Assembly: GCA_003021085.1 (NCBI GenBank)
Contig: PXRE01000006.1
Location: 1 to 64,000 of the forward strand
Reading direction: 5' to 3'
Length of the DNA: 64,000 nt
DNA from: Halobacteriales archaeon QS_1_68_20
GTDB taxonomy: Archaea; Halobacteriota; Halobacteria; Halobacteriales; PXRE01
Below the pieces are notes generated by a model. It saw only the letters and a program-made list of their open reading frames with translations. It was not told where the DNA came from and searched no databases. Shown one piece after another: positions 1-8,723 of the stretch. The stretch's first letter is position 1, and each line of letters opens with the position of its first letter. A program made the translations under genes and the position numbers.

Positions 1-2
1 TT

Positions 3-77
3 GGGCAGTTCCGCGAACTCGTCCTGAACTGTGCCGTCAGAAACGTCGAATTGAGTCTCACGGACTCACACGCATGA
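3..77 (+). mobile_element. possible 3' end of an IS5-like transposase ORF cut by the window edge
   Basis: frame 3 reads GQFRELVLNCAVRNVELSLTDSHA*, resembling C-termini of IS5-type haloarchaeal transposases. Confidence 0.35.
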
Positions 78-139
78 ACTCAGGCGTCTAAACAAGGCCT
101 TTAATAGTGGTCTCAATACAACCCGTTGTTCAAACGTTC

Positions 140-541
140 CTAAGGCTCGTAAATCTGCGTCGTGAACTCGTTCTCGACGGTCTCAACCCCGTACCGATCC
201 AAAGCACGCTTCGCGTTCAGGTACTTCGCGATCGCCTGCGCGTTGTCCCGCAGGGAGTCCCAGCGGTCACACGGCACGGCGTACTGGCTTCCGTCGCGGT
301 TGAAGTACACCACGACGCCGGGGTCCTCGTAGGTCGAGTCGGCGTAGGGGATGTTGGAGTTCTGGTCCTGGTGTTCGGCGTCGGTGAGGATGTTGATGTC
401 CCTGACGTCCATCTTCCGGAGTTCCTCGAGGATGTTCTCGATCGCCTCGCGGCGTGTCACCCGGAAGTTGTGGGGGTACGGTTCGCGCTCGGCAGGCGGG
501 GTCCGGTCGAAACCTCGTGGCCAGTCGATTCGGTAAGTCAT
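140..541 (-). CDS. conserved hypothetical protein (133 aa)
   Basis: ORF MTYRIDWPRGFDRTPP...TTQIYEP with ATG start and haloarchaeal acidic composition. Confidence 0.7.
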   Translation of the reverse strand: MTYRIDWPRGFDRTPPAEREPYPHNFRVTRREAIENILEELRKMDVRDINILTDAEHQDQNSNIPYADSTYEDPGVVVYFNRDGSQYAVPCDRWDSLRDNAQAIAKYLNAKRALDRYGVETVENEFTTQIYEP

Positions 542-693
542 CGGCGATCACCTCGGCCGCGTACGGCGTCGGCCATATCTACGCCCTTTCAGCAGAGAAT
601 GATAAATCTACGGGCAGATGGCCGGCTAAAAGATGACGTTGGGTTGAGTGGTGGGCACGTTCTCCGTAGACTGGTTCCTGGCCGACAACACGC

Positions 694-808
694 AGAAAGC
701 CCGCGCGCGCTCGACTCGCGCGGCTCGCTGCGGTCCGCAGTCGCTTCGCTCCTTCCGGTCCTTACGTCGCCGGGCGTCGTCCAGCGCGCGGCTTCTTTCA
801 GTCCCGCC
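694..808 (-). repeat. interspersed palindromic element, copy 1 (long form)
   Basis: reverse strand GGGACTGAAAGAAGCCGCGCGC...GTCGAGCGCGCGCGGGCTTTCT matches copies at 15396, 27551 and 36569. Confidence 0.75.
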
Positions 809-905
809 CAACAGCTCGGCTCGACCACCAGCCTCCCAAGCCGACTGCGTTACTCAGTCGCGCCCTCCGGGCGCTCCGTGCGTTACTCATCCCTCGCGCG
901 GTGTC

Positions 906-937
906 GGCTCGCGGTCGCCGAGGGCGACACGCGAGCC
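906..937. repeat. long hairpin
   Basis: GGCTCGCG-GTCGCC-GAG-GGCGAC-A-CGCGAGCC, about 14 bp stem with one bulge. Confidence 0.8.
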
Positions 938-1021
938 AGCGCGCGCCACGACCCCAGGTTTGGCTCACTGCGCGCGCGAGCAACGCGCGCGATGTCCCCG
1001 TGAGCCGTGCGAACGGGGGCT

Positions 1022-1041
1022 CGGGAGAGCTTGCTCTCCCG
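1022..1041. repeat. perfect hairpin
   Basis: CGGGAGAGC-TT-GCTCTCCCG. Confidence 0.85.
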
Positions 1042-1100
1042 GTGGACGACGTGAGCGTCCGGGTGAACGGCGAAGCCGCGAACCCAGGCTGACTGAGGAG

Positions 1101-1145
1101 GCTGGGGAGGCGTGAGGCTGACCCCTAGGTTTTGCATGCCGCTAG
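1101..1145 (+). repeat. shared tail repeat ending GGTTTTGCATGCCGCTAG (copy A)
   Basis: 18 nt identical, about 44 nt similar to 36791-36833. Confidence 0.8.
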
Positions 1146-1272
1146 CGCCGCCAGTCCGGGCCGGCTCGACAGCAACTGGCCCAGGAAACGTACAGCGTCT
1201 CCGGATCAGAATCACACCCCCAGAAACCAGAGCCAGAACACCTTTTTTGCGACTGCGGCGAGTAGGGCGGGT

Positions 1273-1716
1273 GTGAACGAGATCGAACGCAAACGACTGC
1301 TGGAGCGGGTCGAACGGGAGGGTGCGACCGTCGGCTCCACCATCCCCGAGACCATCACCGTCCAGGGGGAGTCCGTCGATCTCCGGGAGTCCGTCTTCGA
1401 GGTCCGTAGCCGCGACACCGTCCCCCAACAGGAGCGCGAGCGCGTCGAACAGGCGAAGAAGAACCTCCGGCGCGAGCGCCTCCAGCGCAAGCAACGCCTG
1501 GAGGACGACGACATTTCCTACGAGGAGGGCGAACGACTCGCCGAGAGCATCGTCGGCATCGACCGCGCGCTCGACGGCCTCGAACAACTCGACGTCACCG
1601 ACGTCGAAGGGGAGGCCGAGCGCGCCGAGGCCGCCGACCGCAGGCGTTGGATGAGCTTCCTCCGGCAGGTGCTCGGGCGCGACGACGACGGCCCCCGGGC
1701 GGGACTGGGACGATGA
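1273..1716 (+). CDS. DUF5788-like haloarchaeal protein
   Basis: VNEIERKRLLERVEREGATVGSTIPETI..., GTG start; ATGA overlap with PolX. Confidence 0.7.
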   Translation: MNEIERKRLLERVEREGATVGSTIPETITVQGESVDLRESVFEVRSRDTVPQQERERVEQAKKNLRRERLQRKQRLEDDDISYEEGERLAESIVGIDRALDGLEQLDVTDVEGEAERAEAADRRRWMSFLRQVLGRDDDGPRAGLGR

Positions 1717-3482
1717 CCGGGGAACGGGACCCGCCGGGGATCACCAACGCCGACGTCGCCGCGCAGTTCGAGGCGTTCGCGGACCTACTGGAGGCTAAAG
1801 ACGTCGAGTACAAACCTCGCGCGTACCGCCGAGCGGCCGAGAACATCCGTGCCCACGCCCGGCCGGTGGCCGAGATCGCCCGTGAGGACCCCGACGCACT
1901 CCAAGAGATCGACCGCGTCGGCGAGGCCATCGCCGAGAAGATCGTCGAGTACGCCGAGACCGGCGAGATCGGGGAACTCGAAGAACTCCGCGCGGAACTG
2001 CCGGTCGACATGGCGGCGCTGACCAGCGTCGAGGGGGTCGGCCCGAAGACGGTCGGGTCGCTGTACGACGCCCTGGGGATCACCGACCTCGACGACCTCG
2101 AAGCGGCCGCCCGCGAGGGAAAGATCCAGGAGGTCAGCGGCTTCGGCGCCAAGACCGAGCAGAACATCCTCGAGGGCATCGAGTTCGCCCGGCAGGTGGG
2201 CGAGCGCCACTTGCTGGGAGAGGTCCGGCCGCTTGCGGACGACGCCCTGGCGCACCTCGACGTCGACGCCGTCCAGCGGGTGGAGGTCGCCGGGTCGATC
2301 CGCCGCTGGCAGGAGACCATCGGCGACGTGGACCTGCTGGTCGCCACCGGGGACGACGCCGCGGTCGTCGACCGCTTCGTCGAGTGGCCCGCGGCCGACG
2401 AGGTGATCGAAGCCGGCGACCAGAAGGCCAGCGTCCGCGCCGACGGCGCCCGCGTCGACCTCCGGGCCGTCGACCCCTCGGAGTTCGGCGCCGCCCTCCA
2501 GTACTTCACCGGCGACGTGGACCACAACGTCCACCTGCGGAACGTCGCCATCGACCGCGACCTGAAGATGAACGAGTACGGCGTGTTCGACGTGACCGTG
2601 GTCGAGGACCCGGATGCAGGTCAGCGCGTCGGCGAGCGAATCGCCGGCGAGACCGAACAGAGCATGTACGCCGCCCTGGACCTGCCGTGGATCCCCCCGG
2701 AGATGCGCCGTGACACGGGCGAAATCGAGGCCGCGGCGTCCGGCGAGTTGCCGGCCCTGATCGAGGAGGGCGAGATCCGCGGCGACCTCCACACCCACAC
2801 CGAGTGGTCCGACGGCAACAACACGGTCGCGGAGATGGTCCAGGCCGCCGCTGACTTCGGCTACGACTACCACGCCGTCACCGACCACGCCGCCGGAGCG
2901 GGCACCCCGCCGGCCATCGGCCTCGACTCGACCGAAGTCCGCGAGCAGATTGAGACCGTTGAAGCGGTCGCCGCCGACGCGCCAATCGAGGTGTTCCACG
3001 GCGTCGAGGCGAACGTCACCGCCGACGGCGGCCTCTCGCCGGACGCGGACGTGCTCGGGGAACTGGACCTGGTGATCGCCTCGCCGCACGCCGCGCTCGG
3101 CCAGGACTACGAGACGGCGACCGAGCGACTCGTCGGCGCCGTCGAGGACCCCCGCGTCGACGTGCTGGGCCACCCCAGCGGTCGGCTCATCCACGACCGG
3201 CCCGGCCTGGAGTTCGACGTCGAGCGCGTGGCGAGGGCGGCCGCCGACCACGGGGTCGCCCTGGAGGTCAACGCCAACCCCCACCGGCTGGACCTGTGGG
3301 GCGACGCCGTCCAGCGGGCGCTGGACGCGGGCGCGACCATCGCGATCGACACCGACGCCCACAGTCCGCCCGAACTGGCGTACGTCCGCTACGGCGTCCA
3401 CACCGCACGCCGGGGCTGGGCGGAACCGGCGGACGTGCTGAACGCCCGCGACGTCGAGGGTGTTCGGGAGTTTCTGGGGTGA
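1713..3482 (+). CDS. polX: DNA polymerase X family / PHP domain protein
   Basis: HhH motifs (VEGVGPKTVGSLY, VSGFGAKTEQNIL), NT motif GDVDLLV, PHP motifs (GDLHTHTEWSDG, HAVTDHA). Confidence 0.95.
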   Translation: MTGERDPPGITNADVAAQFEAFADLLEAKDVEYKPRAYRRAAENIRAHARPVAEIAREDPDALQEIDRVGEAIAEKIVEYAETGEIGELEELRAELPVDMAALTSVEGVGPKTVGSLYDALGITDLDDLEAAAREGKIQEVSGFGAKTEQNILEGIEFARQVGERHLLGEVRPLADDALAHLDVDAVQRVEVAGSIRRWQETIGDVDLLVATGDDAAVVDRFVEWPAADEVIEAGDQKASVRADGARVDLRAVDPSEFGAALQYFTGDVDHNVHLRNVAIDRDLKMNEYGVFDVTVVEDPDAGQRVGERIAGETEQSMYAALDLPWIPPEMRRDTGEIEAAASGELPALIEEGEIRGDLHTHTEWSDGNNTVAEMVQAAADFGYDYHAVTDHAAGAGTPPAIGLDSTEVREQIETVEAVAADAPIEVFHGVEANVTADGGLSPDADVLGELDLVIASPHAALGQDYETATERLVGAVEDPRVDVLGHPSGRLIHDRPGLEFDVERVARAAADHGVALEVNANPHRLDLWGDAVQRALDAGATIAIDTDAHSPPELAYVRYGVHTARRGWAEPADVLNARDVEGVREFLG

Positions 3483-3608
3483 GTCGGATACTGAACCAGT
3501 CCTCAGTCAGGATTTAAGTCTCGGTTGGTGTCATTTATCAGGAGGTGTTATTGACCAGGCCGTCAACGGTCATGAAGAAGACCTTCGTAGGATGAAGGCT
3601 CCAGTGAC

Positions 3609-3705
3609 GAAGCAACACTTTTGCTGGACATCATGCTTGGCAAACTTGCCACCTGCCTACGGACGTTCGGACTCGACGCCTTTTAGGCGTTTGACCGCGG
3701 CACCG
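3609..3705 (+). pseudogene. decayed fragment of Mut7-C domain gene
   Basis: reads LLLDIMLGKLATCLRTFGLDAF*AFDRG versus intact LLLDAMLGKLATYLRMCGIDAAYALDRG at 4297. Confidence 0.85.
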
Positions 3706-3823
3706 GAATGAACGTCGATGGCGAGGACTGCCCCCACGACGACGCGCCAACTGCCCACGAACCAGCCAGCGTCCGGGAGTTCGCCTCCGGTGACTTTTTT
3801 CGTCCCGGCCCATCTTTCGGTAC

Positions 3824-4300
3824 ATGAACCGTCGGGCGCTGCTGGGAGCGACCGTCGCGGCCTCGGTGAGTGGGTGTCTCTCCTGGCTCCGCGGTGGCCG
3901 GGAGTGCCCCGAACTCGACGGCGTCGAGGGCGACACGATCTGTTCGAACGACGGGTCGCTGTTTCTCGAAATCGAGCCCCGGAACGTCGAACTCCCGGCG
4001 ACCGTGACGTTCACGATCGTCAACGAGCGGGACCGGGACGTCTCGTTTCACACCGAGTATCCGCTGGTCTATCGCGACACCGGGTCCGACTGGGAGCAGG
4101 ACCAGTACGTGAGATGGAACCGTTCGCCGACGCCAACCGAAGTGACCGATCGCCGTTCGTTCGAGATGGCCGTCCCGTTCGCCGACTCCTGGGAGCCGGA
4201 GCCGGGGGAATACCTGGTCCTCCTCCCGGGCTGGCTGGGCGATCCCGACACTCCCGTTGAGACGGTCGCCGTCGGGGAGTTCGTGGGGATCGAACCGTGA
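3824..4300 (+). CDS. Tat/lipobox secreted hypothetical protein
   Basis: MNRRALLGATVAASVSGCLSW signal and lipobox. Confidence 0.8.
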   Translation: MNRRALLGATVAASVSGCLSWLRGGRECPELDGVEGDTICSNDGSLFLEIEPRNVELPATVTFTIVNERDRDVSFHTEYPLVYRDTGSDWEQDQYVRWNRSPTPTEVTDRRSFEMAVPFADSWEPEPGEYLVLLPGWLGDPDTPVETVAVGEFVGIEP

Positions 4301-4761
4301 CCGCCGACGGCGACGATCCACCGCGCCTCCTGCTGGACGCCATGCTCGGCAAGCTCGCCACCTACCTGCGGATGTGCGGGATCGACGCCGCCTACGCGCT
4401 GGACCGCGGCGTCGAGGCCGACGACGAACTCCTCGCCATCGCCCGCGACGAAGGTCGCCTGCTCGTTACCCGCGACCGGCAACTCGCGCGGCGGGCCGAC
4501 CACGCGCTCCTGCTGGAGACCAAACCCGTGACCGACCGGTTACGCGAACTACAGGCGGCCGGGTTCGACCTGTCGCCGGACGAACCCCGGCGGTGCGCGG
4601 ACTGCAACGCGGAACTGGTCGCCGTCTCCGAAAACGCCGAAACGTCCGACTACGCGCCGAACGCCAACGGGCAATCCGTCTGGCGGTGTCCCGGATGTGA
4701 CAAGCACTTCTGGAAAGGGAGCCACTGGGACGACGTCCGACGGACGCTGACGCACCTCTGA
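4297..4761 (+). CDS. Mut7-C RNase domain protein with zinc ribbon
   Basis: LLLDAMLGKLATYLRMCGIDA...; CxxC pairs RCADCNAEL / RCPGCDKHFWKGSHW. Confidence 0.9.
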   Translation: MTADGDDPPRLLLDAMLGKLATYLRMCGIDAAYALDRGVEADDELLAIARDEGRLLVTRDRQLARRADHALLLETKPVTDRLRELQAAGFDLSPDEPRRCADCNAELVAVSENAETSDYAPNANGQSVWRCPGCDKHFWKGSHWDDVRRTLTHL

Positions 4762-4805
4762 CCCGCCGAAAGCCTTTTTTCTACCCGCTCGGATTCGGAT
4801 CCATC

Positions 4806-5006
4806 GTGACCGACGACAGTTTCCTCGGCCTCGACGCGACGACCCAGGCGGCGGCCATCGCGGTCCTCGGGGTCGTGCTGGTGATCGCGGGCGAATCGAT
4901 GTCCTCGGCCGCGGACCCCGAGTACGACCCGACGGTCTACGGCATCGGACTCGTGATGGTCGTGTACGGCGTCGGACGCCTCGTCTGGGAGTGGCTCGGG
5001 GACTGA
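4806..5006 (+). CDS. small membrane protein
   Basis: two hydrophobic segments in 66 aa ORF. Confidence 0.7.
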   Translation: MTDDSFLGLDATTQAAAIAVLGVVLVIAGESMSSAADPEYDPTVYGIGLVMVVYGVGRLVWEWLGD

Positions 5007-6113
5007 TCAGTCCATCTGGTTCGGTTCCCAGCGGTCGCAGGCGTCCATGTCGTCCATGATGCCGTCGTCCAGTTCGCAGAACGGCCGCATCCCGCGTGAG
5101 GTCTGGACGTACTGGAAGTGCTGGCAGTTGCCGCAGTACCTGTCCGTCGTGTCCGCGGGGTCCGGGCGAGCGGACATCACCTCGGCGTCGTCGGCGGGCG
5201 TGCGGATGCCCGGTTCCGTCGCGCCGCCGTCGCTGGCCGGCTTGGGCGAGGACCCCCCGACGCCGCTCGGGGTCTCCCGAGAGCCGTCGGTTCGGCCGCC
5301 GCGACTCCCGCCGGACGTGTTGCCCGACCCGGAGAAGCCGCCGGTCGCGTCCGAGATGGCGTCGGTGGCCGACCGGACCGCGCCCGCGGTCCGCTCGGTG
5401 ATGCTGGACCCGTCGGGGGCCTCGTCGTCCGAGATGCCGTCGAAGAAGCCGCCGTCCGATCCGGACGCCGAATCCGCGCTCGCGCCGGCGCCCCTGTTGC
5501 CTGCGCCGGGAGCGCTGGCGCCCGCGGATCCGCCCCTACCGCCGGTCACGTCCGACCCGGCCAGCACTGCGGACTCGTCGATGGCGCCGTCGAGGTCCTC
5601 GCTGTCGACCTCGACCACCCGGGTCTCGCCGCCGCGGGTCACCTCCAGGCGGACGGTCCCGCCGGGGTCGTTGCGCGGTTCGAAGTTGGCGACCGCGGTG
5701 AACAGACACCAGAACGTCGTGATCGCGCCGAGGAAGTACACCAGGCTGACGAGCAGGGTGAGGTCGGGGGTATTACCGCTCCACCGGGTGGGGTAGGCGT
5801 AGGCGAACAGCGTCACGCCGAGGACGGCGACGCTGGCGCCGATGACCGCCGCCGCCCGAACTTCGCGGCTCGCCGGCAGGACGGTGAAGATGCCGACGAA
5901 CACGGCCGGCAACCCGAGACCGGCGAGGATTCCCGCCGGCTCCCAGGACTCCCAGCCGTGCAGGCCCAGCGGCGACAGCACGCCGGTCGTCGCCACGACG
6001 ATGCCGGCCACCACCACCAGCGCCCCCACGGCGAACAGGCCGGTGCCCGCGTACAACTGCCGGCGGGTCGCCTCCTCGCCGAGCCCCTCGTACACCTCCG
6101 CGAGGCTTGTCAT
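5007..6113 (-). CDS. haloarchaeal membrane protein (DUF7139-like) with C-terminal Cys motif
   Basis: MTSLAEVYEGLGEEATRRQLYAG...; TM segments; CGNCQHFQYV...CELD...CDRWEPN. Confidence 0.75.
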   Translation of the reverse strand: MTSLAEVYEGLGEEATRRQLYAGTGLFAVGALVVVAGIVVATTGVLSPLGLHGWESWEPAGILAGLGLPAVFVGIFTVLPASREVRAAAVIGASVAVLGVTLFAYAYPTRWSGNTPDLTLLVSLVYFLGAITTFWCLFTAVANFEPRNDPGGTVRLEVTRGGETRVVEVDSEDLDGAIDESAVLAGSDVTGGRGGSAGASAPGAGNRGAGASADSASGSDGGFFDGISDDEAPDGSSITERTAGAVRSATDAISDATGGFSGSGNTSGGSRGGRTDGSRETPSGVGGSSPKPASDGGATEPGIRTPADDAEVMSARPDPADTTDRYCGNCQHFQYVQTSRGMRPFCELDDGIMDDMDACDRWEPNQMD

Positions 6114-6248
6114 GACCCGTCCGTTGGTCGGCATCGCACTTGAGGTTACGTCAGACGCTCGCATGACGACCGGCGGGCGCCGGGGGACCCGCTTCTCCGG
6201 GAGCCAAAGAGCTACGTGCCGCGGCCGCTTGCCTTCCGACGAATTCGA

Positions 6249-7433
6249 ATGGCAGACGACGAGCGAACCGGCGCGTTCGACCACCTGCTGGCCGCGCCCC
6301 TGCGGGAGTCGATGGACGGTGCAGCCTACGGCGACTGGCGGTCGGTCTCGGCACCGGACGCGTCGGCGATGCACTACGGGTTCCCGTTCCCCGACTCGTT
6401 GCCGAACGACGACCTCGTCGCGGCCGCCGAGGCAGTCTTCGAGGCCGAGGGCGACCGGGCGCTGCAGTACGGTGGCGGCGAGTACGCCGACCGCCTGGTC
6501 GACGTGGTGCTCGCCCGCTCGCGGGATCGGGTGCGACCCCGGGCAGGTCGCGCTGACCAGCGGCGCGACCCACGCGCTGGATCTGGTCTGCCGGGCGTTC
6601 CTGGACCCCGGAGACGTCCTGTTCGTCGAGGCGCCCACCTTCATGGGCGCGCTGACCCTCTTCCGCAACTTCGGCGTCGAGATTACTGGAATTCCGGTCG
6701 ACGACGACGGCCTGGACGTGGCGGCACTGGCCGACGAACTCGCGGCACGCCGCGACGACGGCCGGCCGACCCCCAAACTCCTGTACGCGATTCCGACCTT
6801 CCAGAACCCGACCGGGACGACCCTCTCACGCCAGCGCCGGGAGCGCCTGCTCGAACTGGCCGCCGAGTACGACTTCCTGGTGATCGAGGACGACGCCTAC
6901 GGCGACCTGCGCTACCGCGGCGACCCGGTCCCGACGCTGGCCGAACTCGACGACGAGGGGCGGGTCGTCCACCTCGGCACGTTCTCGAAGACCGTCGCGC
7001 CGGGCGTCCGGACCGGGTGGCTGGTCGGTCACGAGGAGGTCGTCGACGCCCTCTCGCGGATGAACGTGGGCGGGACGAACGTCTTCACGCGGGCGCTCCT
7101 CGGCTACTACTGCACGGAGGGCGACTTCGAGGCGAACCTGGTCGAACTCCGGCGAGCGTACGGCCGTCGCATGGAACGCGTGCTTGACGCCCTGGCCGAG
7201 GAGATGCCCGCCGGGACGACCTGGATCGAACCCGGGGGCGGGTTCTTCGTCTGGGTCGAACTGCCCGGGGGCGTCGACGCCGACGCGATGTTCTCGACCG
7301 CCGCCGAGGAGGGCGTGACGTACCTCCCCGGATCGATGTTCTACCCCGACGAGGGCGGGACCAGCGCCCTGCGACTCTCGGTCAGCCACGCGCCCCCCCC
7401 CCTGCGACCCGGGCCGCGCTGGACGAACAGTAA
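6249..7433 (+). pseudogene. PLP-dependent aminotransferase (class I/II), two apparent frameshifts
   Basis: MADDERTGAFDHLL... in frame 0 until ~6525, frame 1 (VALTSGATHALDLVCRAF...GTFSKTVAPGVRTGW) until C10 run at 7393-7402, then frame 0 ATRAALDEQ*. Confidence 0.85.
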
Positions 7434-7510
7434 CGCGTGCGCTCGTCAATCCCTCACGGAGTCCCGAGGGTTTCAACACCCATTTGGCAGTCCGGCGGTG
7501 AGACCCCAGT

Positions 7511-8662
7511 ATGGCAGCGAGGGTCGTCGTACTTGGGGCCGGTTACGCGGGGACGACAGTGGTCAGACGCCTGCAACAACTTCTCGACGGGCACGATCTG
7601 ACCTGGGTGTCGAGGGAAGACTACCACCTCGTGCTCCACGAGGTTCACCGGGCCATCGGGGACCCCGACGCGGCGGAGAAACTCACCGTGCCGCGGACTG
7701 CGATCGCCGACCGGTCGACAGACGTCCTCGAGGGCGAGGTCGTGGGCGTCGACACAGACGACCGGACGGTCGCGCTCGCGGACGACCGTGAACTCGACTA
7801 CGACTACCTGGTGGTCGCGCTCGGGAGCAAGACCGCCTTCTACGGGATCCCGGGGCTGGAGGAACACGCGCTGACGCTCAAGGGGTTGGATGACGCACTC
7901 GACATCCACGAGTCGGTCGTGGGGGCCGCCCGTGACGCGACGCCACAGGACCCCGCCAGGGTGGTGGTCGGCGGTGCAGGTCTGTCTGGCATCCAGACCG
8001 CCGGCGAGGTGGCGGAGTTGCGCGACGAGTGGAACCTCCCCATCGAGATCACGCTGGTCGAGGCGATGGAAGAGATCCTGCCGGGCAACGACCCGGCCCT
8101 CCAACAGGCGGTCCGCGAGCGCGTGGAGGCCCGGGGCGTAAACGTCCTGACCGACGATCCAATCGTCGAGGCGACCGGGGACGCCATCCGCTTCGACGAG
8201 GGCGACCCGCTCGACTACGACATACTGGTCTGGACCGGCGGCATCACCGGCCAGGACTCCCTGGACGGGGCGAACCTGGAGACGAACCACAACCGGGTGG
8301 AGACCGACGCCACCTTCCGGACCAGCGACGACCGCGTGTTCGCGGTCGGCGACTCCGCACTGGTCGAACAGGGCGACGACGTCGCGCCGCCGACCGCCCA
8401 GGCCGCCTGGCAGGCCGGCGACGTCCTCGCCGAGAACGTCGTCCGCGCCATGGCGGGTCGCCCCCTGGAGACCTGGACCTTCGAGGACGAGGGGACGGTC
8501 CTCTCAGTCGGGGCGTCCGCGGTCGCCCACGAGGTGTTGGGCACGTCCATCGGCCCGTTCGACGGCTTCCCGGCGCGGTTCCTCAAGAAGTTCATCGCCG
8601 CCCGCTGGCTGAAGGACGTCGCCTCCTACCGCCGGGCGATTCCTGCGTGGAGCGTACTATAG
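7511..8662 (+). CDS. NAD(P)/FAD-dependent oxidoreductase (type II NADH dehydrogenase-like)
   Basis: N-terminal VVVLGAGYAGTTVVRRL dinucleotide fold; VVGGAGLSGIQTAGE; FAVGDSA. Confidence 0.9.
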   Translation: MAARVVVLGAGYAGTTVVRRLQQLLDGHDLTWVSREDYHLVLHEVHRAIGDPDAAEKLTVPRTAIADRSTDVLEGEVVGVDTDDRTVALADDRELDYDYLVVALGSKTAFYGIPGLEEHALTLKGLDDALDIHESVVGAARDATPQDPARVVVGGAGLSGIQTAGEVAELRDEWNLPIEITLVEAMEEILPGNDPALQQAVRERVEARGVNVLTDDPIVEATGDAIRFDEGDPLDYDILVWTGGITGQDSLDGANLETNHNRVETDATFRTSDDRVFAVGDSALVEQGDDVAPPTAQAAWQAGDVLAENVVRAMAGRPLETWTFEDEGTVLSVGASAVAHEVLGTSIGPFDGFPARFLKKFIAARWLKDVASYRRAIPAWSVL

Positions 8663-8723
8663 CCGCCACGCGAGACTTCTAAAAGATACAATATATTTAC
8701 GTCCGGGATCGGACCCCGGAGAC

